From assembly GCA_963970005.1 (NCBI GenBank), contig CAXAMN010002936.1, forward strand, positions 257,049 to 321,048: a DNA stretch of 64,000 nucleotides. The letters are read 5' to 3'. Position numbers and translations under genes: made by a program. The stretch's first letter is position 1; the number at the start of each line of letters is the position of its first letter. This document shows positions 23,301 to 34,747 of the stretch, piece by piece. Below the pieces are notes generated by a model. The model was not told the DNA's origin and searched no databases. It saw nothing but the letters and a program-made list of their open reading frames with translations. Origin of the DNA: Durusdinium trenchii (taxonomy: Eukaryota; Sar; Dinophyceae; Suessiales; Symbiodiniaceae).

Positions 23301-26300
23301 GTCTCCTGCGAGACATGCCCATGCAGCCCATGCATATGATGCAATATAAATTAAGGATATTTGTGATATTAGTATATAATATATTCATAGCTTTTGGGTG
23401 TACTAGTCTGGTAGTATGTAATAGTAGTGGTAGTAATGGTAGTAGATGTAACCCAGTGCAATGTAACTCAACATCAGGTTGGTGAAAGACTGGGAGTGAA
23501 TGAGATGAGAGGGCCTTCGGGAGTGAATGAGATGAGATGAATGAGATGAGATGACAGGGTTCTAAACCTTCAAACTTCAAATCACAATTGAAGATGGTAC
23601 CTTGTTGAAGTGGCCTGATTTCAGTTTGAGATTTCTGGTGCTTTTTCTCTTAGTAAGTTTAGTAGGGAAAGCATTTTGCGACTGTTACTGGGGGGGGGGC
23701 AGGGTCCAAGTACAACTTTACTACGCGCAGCAATCTGTGGAGCTGGAAGCTGAGAACTGGCGACTTTGTAGTACAACTTTAGTACGCGGCGCAATCTGGG
23801 GAGCTTGAAGCTGAGAACTGGCGACTTTGTAGTACAACTTCAGTACGCGGAGTATCTGGGGAGCTGGAAGATGAGAACTGGCGACTTTGTAGTACAACTT
23901 TAGTACGCGGAGTATCTGGGGAGCTGGAAGATGAGAACTGGCGACTTTGTAGTACAACTTTAGATTTCGTGGCAGGCGCAGTACTTTGTGAACCTCCATG
24001 CGCAGATTTCGTGGCAGGCACAGCACTTTGTGAACCTCCATGCGCAGATTTCGTGGCAGGCACAGCAGCACTGTGTGAACCTCCATGCGCAGATTTCGTG
24101 GCAGGCGCAGCACTGTGTGAACCTCCATGTGCAGATTTCGTGGCAAGCACAGCACTGTGTGAACCTCGCGGTGCAGATTTCGTGGCAGGCACAGCCCTTT
24201 GTGAACCTCCATGCGCAGATTTCGTGGCAGGCACAGCACTTTGTGAACCTCCATGTGCAGATTTCGTGCCAGGCACGCAGCATCTGTGGAGCTGGAAGCT
24301 GAGAACTGGCGACTTTGTAGTACAACTTTAGTACGCGGAGAATCTGCGGAGCTGGAAGATGAGAACTGGCGACTTTGTAGTACAACTTTAAGTACGCGGA
24401 GTATCTGCGGAGCTGGAAGATGAGAACTGGCGACTTTGTAGTACAACTTTAGTACGCGGAGCAATCTGTGGAGCTGGAAGATGAGAACTGGCGACTTTGT
24501 AGTACAACTTTAGTGCGCGGAGCAATCTGTGGAGCTGGAAGCTGAGAACGGCGACTTTGTAGTACAACTTTAGTACGCGGAGTATCTGGGGAGCTGGAAG
24601 ATGAGAACTGGCGACTTTCTAGTACAACTTTAGTACAAGCGCCAAGCAGCATACATCCACCCACACACTGATACACACTGACGAACAAGCGCATACACAC
24701 AAACACACACCTCACGTACACACAGAGACCCTCACGCCTTATATCTGTCTCGCCTGTCTCTTCCCCACGCTCACTCTTCCGCACTTTACCCCTGCAGCCT
24801 CAATCCTTCGAAGTTGTTCACATGTGGGGTTATCCGGTCCTATAATTTTTAGATGAAGAAGGCGCCTTTCCAACGGCGCAGGCCTTTTGTCAGCCACTGG
24901 AGGGTAAAATCTAGAGGAAAAGGGTGACAGACATTTTGTGAGCCACACGAAAGGAAAAGTTGGGGGCGGAAGGTGTCATTCCAAGGTAGCAGACCATGTG
25001 TGAGCCACCTGACAATAAATTTGAAGAGGAAGGCACCATTCCGAGATAGCAGGCCTTTTGTGAGCCACCCAAGGGCAAAATTTAGATGAAGAAGGTGGCG
25101 CAGACCTTTCGTCAGCCACCCGAGGGTAAAATTTAGACGAGGAAGGTGCCACTCAAATGTAGCAGACTTTTTGTGAACAACCCGAGGGTAAGATGGAGGA
25201 GAGGAAGGTGCCATTCCAACGGTGCAGCCCTTTGTGCCCACCCAAAGGTAAAATTGTGCTGAACTAGGATAGGAGTGGGAGTGGGTCTGTGTTCCCAAAA
25301 TGATCCGCGAAGTGCGGTTTCGTACACTTTTTGCTGAATCTGCGTTCCAAACTGATCCACTTTACGTGTTCCAAAATGATCCAATTGCGCAGTACGCGCG
25401 AAGAGCAACCTGAGAAGCTTTCTGTCACCAACAGCCAGAAGCTTTAAAAACAGCTTTCGAGCTGCGCAAAGTGCCACTTGACTGGCAGCAGGCGCACCGG
25501 TCAGTATAACATCTAGCCAGCCAGCCACCAGCATGCCAGCAGCAGAAACGCACCACCCCTACCAGCAAATGTTCTGTGATTTCCGAAGTTTACTATCCAT
25601 TTTAGCAAGCGTGTCACCCTCGCCTGCTTTACATTCTTGCAGTGGACTCCCCATGCGGCCAACAGCGCGGTCATATCTACAACAACTAAAGCTATGTCGG
25701 TCACAGGCGAATCAACCGAATCCAGCCAGCTCCTTTCACCTTGGTATGACGTGGTGCGAGTTGGCTGGTTCATTTGTTGCGTACTTCAAACACGTTCTCC
25801 CGGCGCGCCTTGATCACAAATATGCAGGTAGAATATTTGCCACCACAAGCACGGATGCTGCGGAAAGAAAGGTGCTCGTCGTGTGGTGGCAGCCATACAG
25901 AAATTGATGAAACACAATCTCATGTCTACTTGCGCCAAGCAAGGAGTGACGAGCTTGAAGTTGCTGAGCTTTGACAACTCGCATGTGGGAGGTTTCTCTC
26001 GGCGACCCTGGTTGCCAAATGTTTCAGACGTTACAAGCTTACAAACATTCTCAAGCGGTGCCAGGAGGCCCAACAGTCAGCACCGTGCTCCCGAGCACGA
26101 TAAAGCACGATATCGGGAATTATCTCCCGAAGAAAGAACAATTATCAACACTCACATGCGCCATGCCGGTATACAATCGTAAGAAATCGTTTGATGCTAC
26201 TTCACTTCCGCTTGTCGAAGCCTGAACAAGCATAGTTAGTTGCGTGACTTCTCACGGAGCTAGATTTTCTATCTACGATTTGTTCAGCGTTGGCGACTGC

Positions 26301-29300
26301 TTCAGGGTTCACGTATATATATATATATATTATATATAATGACATTTCTTTCTCACCTCTTTCGATGCATGGACCACGTCAGTACGTAGATCTGCTTTCA
26401 GGGTTGCTTTTGACCTTTCCTCCCGCAAAGGGCACGCTCGAGATCTCGATGAGCCGAGAGGAATGGCGCGACGCGCGATAGGCCATACGTGGCCTTTGTT
26501 TTTCCTTTGGTAGGACTCCGCTCATGGTAGCGGGGCTTCCTGACGATCCTCCGCGACCGGATCAGCCGTGGAACTATCGAGACCCTGTACAAGAGGACAC
26601 GGTGCTGAGGTGCTGACGAGTGGTCCCCAAGAGAGGACATCCATGATACCGTGAAGGCAGTGCCTGGCGCTTTGGTGATGGACTCCCGCGGGATCTTCGA
26701 CTCAATGACCCGCAACATGAGTGCCTTGCCTATAAGGGCTACGATTCAGGTCGCAAAGTCAACAAGCGGGCTGCAGATCCGCAAGATGAAAGGCCATGAT
26801 CGCCTTCATCAATGCCCCGAAGGAGCTGGCCGTGAAGATCAACTGGCCATGGGATGCTGACGAGCCGCCGGTGAGGTACAATTCCTTCGACTGAGAAAAA
26901 AGCAAAAATTTGTGTGCGTGGGGGGATGTGCTTTCAGGGTTGCTTGTGGCCATTTCTCCCACGAAGGACGGGCTCCAGATCTCGATGAGCTGAGCAAAAC
27001 GGCGCGAGGCGCGATAGGCCGTAGGTGGCCTTTGTTTGTCCTTTGGCACAACTCCATTCAGTAGACATGTACCACTCCAATTGATCCCCACAGGCATAGC
27101 ATCCTCGGCCCCATATCGGTGAAAACAGCGCCGACGACATCAGAGGTGAAAACAGACTATTGCACCAGTCTCAGTATAGGGGGTACTGAGTGGACAAAAT
27201 TGGTGGGGTCAGTGCCTGGACTTTATTTGTGCGCCAGCCTGCCAGCAACCTATCCAGGGGGTCTATCCTCCAAAAGAATCCACCCAAGTAAGGAGTGGAT
27301 AATTGTTTTGGGGTGGATATTTTAGGGTCAGCGCATCAAAAATATCCAGAATTAACGCACTACATTTCCTAGACTTTTATCCACTCGGTAGTGGGAGTAG
27401 AAAAGGATAGAAAAGATAAAGAAGAGATAGGTTAAAGAGAAGAATGAAAGAAACCAGATTGAACAAAGAAATCAAGAAAACAAAAGAGAGAAGGGAGAAG
27501 GGAGACGAAACATGATCGCAGACGATGGCGACTCTTCTTGGATCCTGCTGAGCCTAGCTGAAACTTGCGTGTCCGTTTTTTCATCTGGCATTTCGCTCGT
27601 TACCTGGGGTTACCTGTGCTCTTGGGGGTGGGACCCTCTGTGGCATGGAAATTTGTCCAGGTGTCATTCATGTTCCCACCAGGCGCTTTGAAAAAATGAA
27701 ACGTTTCATACAGATTTTTCATAATTTCACAGATTGTCATTATTTTTGTAGCAACAAACCTCAGACCGTGGATTTTTCCACAATGTCTCCTGGAGGAAGT
27801 CCATCAGGATCAAACGGTTTTTCCTGCCACAGTTGAGGAAACAAATTTACCCGAAAATGTTTGAAAGCACAACGTGGTCCTTCTTGGTATTTTGTTGACG
27901 ACCCAGCAACCCAGAATCATGTGCAAATATGGTACTGGCAAGTTCTCTTTGCTTCCATGTCTGGGAGTTCCTTGAGAATGGAATTGGTGGTTGAGTTGAG
28001 TTGCTTCAACAATTCACGTGTTTGCACTGGCCACCTGAAAATGTGGAGAGAAAAACAGTGTCCTGCTGGCGCTGATCCACCCGCTTGGGCTTCACAGCAG
28101 CTGTCCCCATGAACATCTCTTTGGAAAATTTGATCTTGCACTTTTTGTACAAGTCTTCGACCTGCAGGCAAAATATGCAACGCAGCAGAAAAATACAGAA
28201 CCTGCCCAAAAGCAAACCAACCTTCTAAGGTTTGCAGACGTTTGCAACAATCCTTAGTTTTCTCAGACGCCAGACCACCACAGAGCAAACAGAGCGTTAG
28301 AAAAAAAACCTGAGCCTGGGATTGTTTTTTGCCTCGTTCGTCGATTAGCATCTACTTTTGAGGAGTGGTTTTGTCGATCCTATTCGTCAAGTTTGCTAAC
28401 CTCAGGCCTTCTTAAAATTATCTATTTGCATAGGTCAGTGACTTGTTGTTTTTTGGTTTTATCTTGACCCTCTAGCCTTCAAATTTATCCACCTATCCTG
28501 GCTGAGACAGGGTCAGTCCCGGGAAAATATCCTGTACTGACCTGGGTTTCAGTACAACCGGGTATTCTCAGTGGCAACTCTAATCCCAGATTCACCCGCT
28601 GCGGCGCCATACTCGCGCAGGGGGCCGTGAACCCCTGAATGTTTTGCCTTGGGTCTTTTGGCTGTGATCCATCCCCAGCCTTCGCTCAGAATGTAACTCT
28701 TCTTCTTAGAGTTTGCTCCCGCGAGCTGCCATCTACTATAGAGCTTCGATCCGGTCTTGAAGCGTTCGTTGATGTAAAGTAGAAGCCAAAGCACGGTGGA
28801 TGAATCCTAGACCTCGACATACTTAAACTGCGGGTGTTGTTTCCCATCAGTGGTTGGAATACCATTGCAATCATTCAGACCGTGGTGCGCATTGTGCAAC
28901 TGGCCTTTGGGAATCTTCGGGATGCGATTCGGTCTCTATGCGTGGCTCAGGAATCTGAACCTAGATCGCAACATTGATTTTCTGGCAATTTCCAGCATCG
29001 CGACCCTCTTTGGAAGCCATTCTCAAGCGGGCTATGTCATGGCCAATGGGTATGTTCAAGGCTTGATGCAACACCGGCGCGCTAAAGGTCTGCGGGGCTG
29101 TGTCCTGGCTAGATCAAACATAATATACGAAAAATGTTCACGTTCACATGAAATCATGTTGTTTTGACTCGGTGAGTGAATGTTAAAGGAAGATGTTCTT
29201 GCAGCACGTTTGCTGTAAAAACAATTTGTGGCATCTTGGTTTGAAACCCCAATTTTTGTTAAACTTGGAACATGTACATTGCCAAGCAAGGCTTGTCTTG

Positions 29301-32300
29301 AAACACAGGCGCGTGTGCCATTGACACCAGAAAAGACGATTTGCAAAGGCAACCTTTAGTTGATTTCGTTGCACAAGGTTACATGAACGTTGGAGTGGTC
29401 TCCGATGTTGGTTTTGCTGCTGACCATCCACAGATCATTCGTGATTGGCAACGCCGTGGCATTGCGCCGGTGTCCTCAGACAAGGTTTGTTTGGCTATAG
29501 GACGATTGCTGATGTCGGGGCGCAACTCTTTGGCCTTTTCCTGCAAAGCCGATACCAGGAGTTATTTTCAGGCAAAGCTGTCGCAAAGAAAGCGTATCGG
29601 TTCGATGTTCAACCTTGCCATTTCTTGCGAGGGCTGAAGTCACCCTCTCTTCCCTGAAGGCCTTTCCCCACTTGGTGCTCAACATGGAAAAGCGGGGCAA
29701 TTTGAGCCGCTTGCGGGGTTTGATGACAAGAGAGGAGTTTCAAGATCTCAGAAACCTCTTGGAGGATGCGGGAGATTTGCGGCAAAGGCTCGGCATCATG
29801 AGCGCAGAAGACAAGGACATGAGTGCAGCGCGTCATCGGTTTTTCGGCCCAACCCTGACAAGGTTTCCCAAGTTGTCAGTTTACCCGTGACAGCTGACTG
29901 GTGAGCAAGTGTTTTCTCTTGTTGCGCGGGAAACCCTTGTTTGAGAAGAGGACATGAATTGAGATGAGGGTTTCTTGGTGCCTGGATTTGAGACATGTGA
30001 TTTGTTTCCTGAATTATTGGTTTTCCAGTGCGCCTTTTTTGTTTCTGTTCTCGTGACGAAAGGTGGGAAGGGAATCAGCCAAATCCCCCAACATTTTGGC
30101 AAACTTTCCTCACCACAGCTTTTGTGATATCATATCAAGGGTCGCGCCGAAACAACACAAAGGGCAAGAGCTTCCTACTACCAGAATCTCCAATCGGAAG
30201 ATTCGCTTGATTCCCTTTCATGTTCCTCTCACCGGTTCCCACTTCCAATCAAGGAACGTGTTCTGATTCCTGCTTCCTTTCGGCCAATGCCTAGTTCCAA
30301 TAAATACAATGTCGCAAAAATCCGTGGCCAACGCTCGGCAAAGTAGAAACACTGCATGATTTTTTGGGGGAAGTATCCATATGCGAGGCGGGCCTTTACT
30401 AGGTGGACATGAACAAGCCCACAAGAGGGGATGGCAGCCAAAGCGCGCAAAAGGGAATTCGACACCGACATCATCGATTCCAATATTTCGGACTTAAGTT
30501 TACTTAAGTCAAAAAGGCCAAGCAAGAACAAGACCATATGCGAGACGCTATGCAGTCGTGTTTTTGTATCCTTGTGGGTATTGATTGTCTGGAAGGCTAG
30601 CCACCTTTGGTTAGATTGTGCTCAGCTTCAGAAAGTCAAGAGTCCGTGACAGCAATAGAAGACCTTGGCCAGGAGGAATTTGTCAAGGAACAAGTGGCGA
30701 AGGTTGTCAAGTCGAAGCTAGACATCAATGATTTCAGCGAGGGAGATCCACTTGAGGATTTGGGGCTGACTTCACAGACGGCATCAATGATCCGGCAAGA
30801 CCTCAACGCCAAATTCCGGGTCCCTTGCCTCTTTTTGACAGACTGGATCTTGACGAAGGTCCGTCTAATAGGCAGAAGTTCGTAAATTGTGGGGACCGTC
30901 AATGTTTGATCATGCTTGGTGTCACAATGCGGCGCTTGACATTTCAGCACGCGCTTGCGTTCAATGGGCCCCGCGGGTTGTTGGAATTTATGCGGCGCGA
31001 TGTTGTGATTTCGATGCGTTTAGTGGAGATACGTTGAATGCGATGTTGTTATGGCTGTTGTTTTGTTGTTAGTTGTTATAAGGGCTGACGCCCTGGTGCC
31101 GCCGACCCCTCTTTTCCAGGAGCAAGCTGTCGTTTTTCGACGAACAAGATTCTCCGGAGGAGATCAGGAGTGAATAAGTTCTGGGCTAGAATAAAGCTTG
31201 CATACTTGGAACTTTAATTTTGGGGAGCCCGTGGATTGACACAGGGCAGCCTGCTTCTCAGCGCACCAAAAGTATTTAGATATCCCAAACGCTGTGAACA
31301 TTTGTGAACTCAGTGCAATGGAATAAGCTCATCACAATGCGCGAAAGGAAACCCGGTGTTTTTCAGAGCTTTGTTGGACAACCCTCAGCTTATGGACCTA
31401 GGTCTTGGCCTGCTACAGTGTGTGTCCGCTTGTCCTCAGTCATACAAATAGCATCAAATGGCAAGCGCACTGCTTGTCAAGAAGCTTTGCCATCGTGACC
31501 TATGTGTTAAATTGTCCTGACGGGGTGAGCCGTGACGAGCCAGAATGCCTAACATCGCCTGGAACGTTGCCTTCGGAAGCCCACAAGCAGAGGTGCCCAA
31601 CGTTAGGCCCTGGACAGTGGCAATCTCCTCCGCCACACCTTTCCACCATCTAATTGCACGCCAAAACTGACCCCAAAGACGGAAAGGGGCTCACTTGTGA
31701 CGCGGATTTCGGTCTCACTTGTGACGCGGGGCTGTTGGCTCACTTGTGACGCGCCCGTATGCCCCTGCGTGCCCGTATGTCCGTGTGTGCCCGTGCACCC
31801 GTGTGCCTGTGAGTAGTAGTAGTAGTAGTAGTAGTAATAGTAGTGGTAGCAGCACTTTCTACTACGGCTTCCACCTGACGTTCTACTAGGGGTTCTACTA
31901 GTCGACTAGGGCTTCTATGGCATTTCTACTGAGTTTCTACCAGAGTTTCTACTAGGGCTTCTAGCAGTTCTACTGGTGCTTCTACTAGGTCCAGTCAGCT
32001 GTTAACGGCCAAGGAGTCTCCAGATGCTGGAACCTTGCTGCAATATCTCAGCTGGTTGGAGGCGGTGTGTGTGTGTGGCGGTTGACGAGCCTCTTTGACA
32101 TTTATCGACTTTGGAGAGCAGGGGGATGCCGGACGCTTGCTGACGTACCTGCATCACCTTTTTAACTTGCCGGTGATCGTTCGTGTCGCCGACTTTGCTT
32201 GGTTTTTCAAAAATGTTTAAGGACACACACTTAGGAGGTTCTGGGCTTTGTCATCACCCTAACGTTCCAACTTCAAGACTCATTCCCCAGTGTGTAGAGG

Positions 32301-34513
32301 GCATGCCAGAATTGGCGACACCGTCGAGACCCTTCGTGGGACTCTATAGTCGGCACGGGCCTTCCCGCGAGCAGACATTGGTCCTCATTTTGGAGGTTCC
32401 AGAATCTTGCACACCAATGTGGTGTTGGATAGTATAGTTGCTCACGAGCGGAAAACACAGTCTTCAGACAGACTGTTCTTAGCTGCAATCAAGCGCAGTT
32501 GCAAAGCGGCAGAAGCTGCCATCGAGCGCAGTTGCAAAGCGGCAGAAGTCGATTTGATTTGAGCTTTGGGAAACTACGCCGTCCCAACCTTTTGAGTTGA
32601 TTCAGTTGGGCCCCTCAACATGGTTGCTTGGCCTCCTTCTTCATGGACCTCTGGTGGTCGTTTTTACTCATCTTTGCAGTTTCTTGTCACTAACCTACTA
32701 GAGTTGGCCCCTTAACCTGTCTTTGACGGCCTCCAACCTAAGAGCAAGGGCCTCCAACTTAGTTTGATGGTTTTGCCGTTTTGCAGTTTCGTTTCTTGTC
32801 ACCAACCTACTAGCGATGGCCCCTTAACTTGCCTTCGACGGCCCCCAACCTAAGAGCGAAGGCCTCCAACTTTCACGGTTTTGCAGTTTTGCAGTTTTAT
32901 TTCTTGTCACAAACCTACTAGCGATGGCCCCTTCACTTGCCTTCGACAGCTTCCAACCTAAGAGCGAGGGCCTCCAACTTCACGGTTTTGTTGTTTTGCT
33001 GTTACGTTACTTTATGAGGCGCACCGGTTTTCAGTCAAGATGTCACAAGGTCATGACACACACTGGCAATTGGATGTCATGCTGATCGAACTAAGGCACT
33101 CAGTTCCGAGGTTTTTCAAACTAAGGATGCTAATCAGACCCATTGGCTTGGAGCTTATTCGGCGCAAACCGGTTCGATTTTCGGGACACTACAGGCAGAG
33201 AAGACACTGTTGCGCATAGGGCTACTCATGAAGTCTAAGCCCTCCACGGGGAGGGCCTTGTGTGGTGTGTGTGTGTAACCCACTCTGACATGCCGTTGAT
33301 GAGCTTCTTTGACTTTTATCCACTTTCGAGAGCAGGGGATCACAGTTTTTTATTCATCTTTGCAGATTCTTGTCCCTAGCCTACTAGCGATGGCCCCTTA
33401 ACCTGCCTTCGACGCCCTCCAACTTAAGAGCGAGGGCCTCCAATTTTGACAGTTTTGCAGTTCCGTTTCTTGTCACCAACCTACTAGCAATGGCCCCTTA
33501 ACTTGCCTTCGACGGCCTCCAACCTAAGAGCGAGGGCCTCCAACTTAATTTGATGGTTTTGCAGTTTCGTTTCTTGTCACCGACCTACTAGCGATGGCCC
33601 TTGTAACCTGCCTTCGACGGCCTCCAACCTAAGAGCGACGAGGGCCTCCAACTTCTGACGGTTTTGCAGTTTTGCTGTTTCGTTACTGTATGAGGCACAC
33701 CGGTTTTCAGTCAAGATGTCACAACGTCATTTGGATGTACTGCTGATCGACTTAAGGCATTCAGTTCTAAGGTTTTTCAAACTAAGGATGCTAATCAGAC
33801 CCCTTGGCTTGGAGCTCATTCGGCGCAAGCGGTTCGATTTTCCGCACACTACAGTCAGAGAAGTCACTGTTGTGCATAGGCCTACTCATGTAATCTGAGC
33901 CCTCCACCAAAAGGGCCTTGTGTGTGTAGCCCGCTCTTACTTGACCTTTATCGACTTTGGAGAGCAGGGGGATGCCTGAGGCTTGCTGAGGTATCTGCAT
34001 CACCTTTTTAACTTGCCGTATCGTTCGTGTCGCCGACTTTGCTTGCATGGTTTTTCGAATTGTTCAAGGACACACACTTAGGAGGTTCTGGGCTTTGTCG
34101 TCACCCTAACGTTCCAACTTCAGGACTGATTCCCCGGTGTGTGTCCGTTCTCCCGTGCGTGCCTGTATGCCCGTGCATGCCGGTGTGCCCGCGTGTGCCC
34201 GCGCATGCCCGTGTGCCCGTGTGTGCCCGTGTGTGCCCGCGCGCCCGTATGCCCGAGTGCCCGTACGCCTGTGCGTAGTAGTAGTAGTAGTAGTAGTAGT
34301 AGTCGTAGTCGTCGTCGTCGTCGTCGTAGTAGTAGTAGTAGTAGGCAGTAGTAGGTAGTAGGTAGTAGGTAGTGGGTAGTAGGTAGTAGGTAGTAGGTAG
34401 TAGTTAGTAGGTAGTAGTTAGTGGTTAGTAGTTAGTAGTTAGTAAGTGGTAGTAGTAGTAGTAGTAGTAGTAGGTAGTAAGTAGTAAGTAGTAAGTAGTA
34501 AGTAGTAAGTAGT

Positions 34514-34546
<33 letters not shown>

Positions 34547-34716
34547 GTAGTAGGTAGTAGGTAGTAGGTAGTAAGTAGTAAGTAGTATGTAGTAAGTAGT
34601 AAGTAGTAAGTAGTAGCAGTAAGTAGGTAGTAGTAGTAGTAGTCGTCGTAGTGGTAGTGGTAGTAGTAGTAGTAGTGGTAGTGGTAGTGGTAGTGGTGGT
34701 AGTGGTAGTGGTAGTG

Positions 34717-34747
<31 letters not shown>

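Larger units (their letters stand above)
19612..28950. other. Giant intron (about 9.3 kb) splitting the KR domain
   Basis: Joins the exon ending near 'HLHQASQKL' to the one beginning at 28951. It contains an assembly gap, at least six tandem arrays, and a Copia-like RNase H remnant, each listed separately. The acceptor 'cgtggctcag' before 28951 is clear; the donor near 19600 was not resolved. The call rests on the two halves of one KR being in order, on the same strand, and each lacking what the other supplies. Confidence 0.65.

Noticed and set aside
22246..23580. 444-codon minus-strand open frame, Phe/Leu/Ala-rich, looks like a membrane protein
   Set aside because: It is the translation of the GCACGAGAAAA array; unit periodicity, not selection, keeps it open, and the + strand is open too.
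21139..24290. CRISPR-like regular repeats
   Set aside because: Units are contiguous tandem repeats without unique spacers, and the context is eukaryotic.
23969..24331. Plus-strand frame with repeated 'CADFVAGTALCEPP' peptides
   Set aside because: Direct product of the 43-bp tandem array; other frames of the same array are also open.
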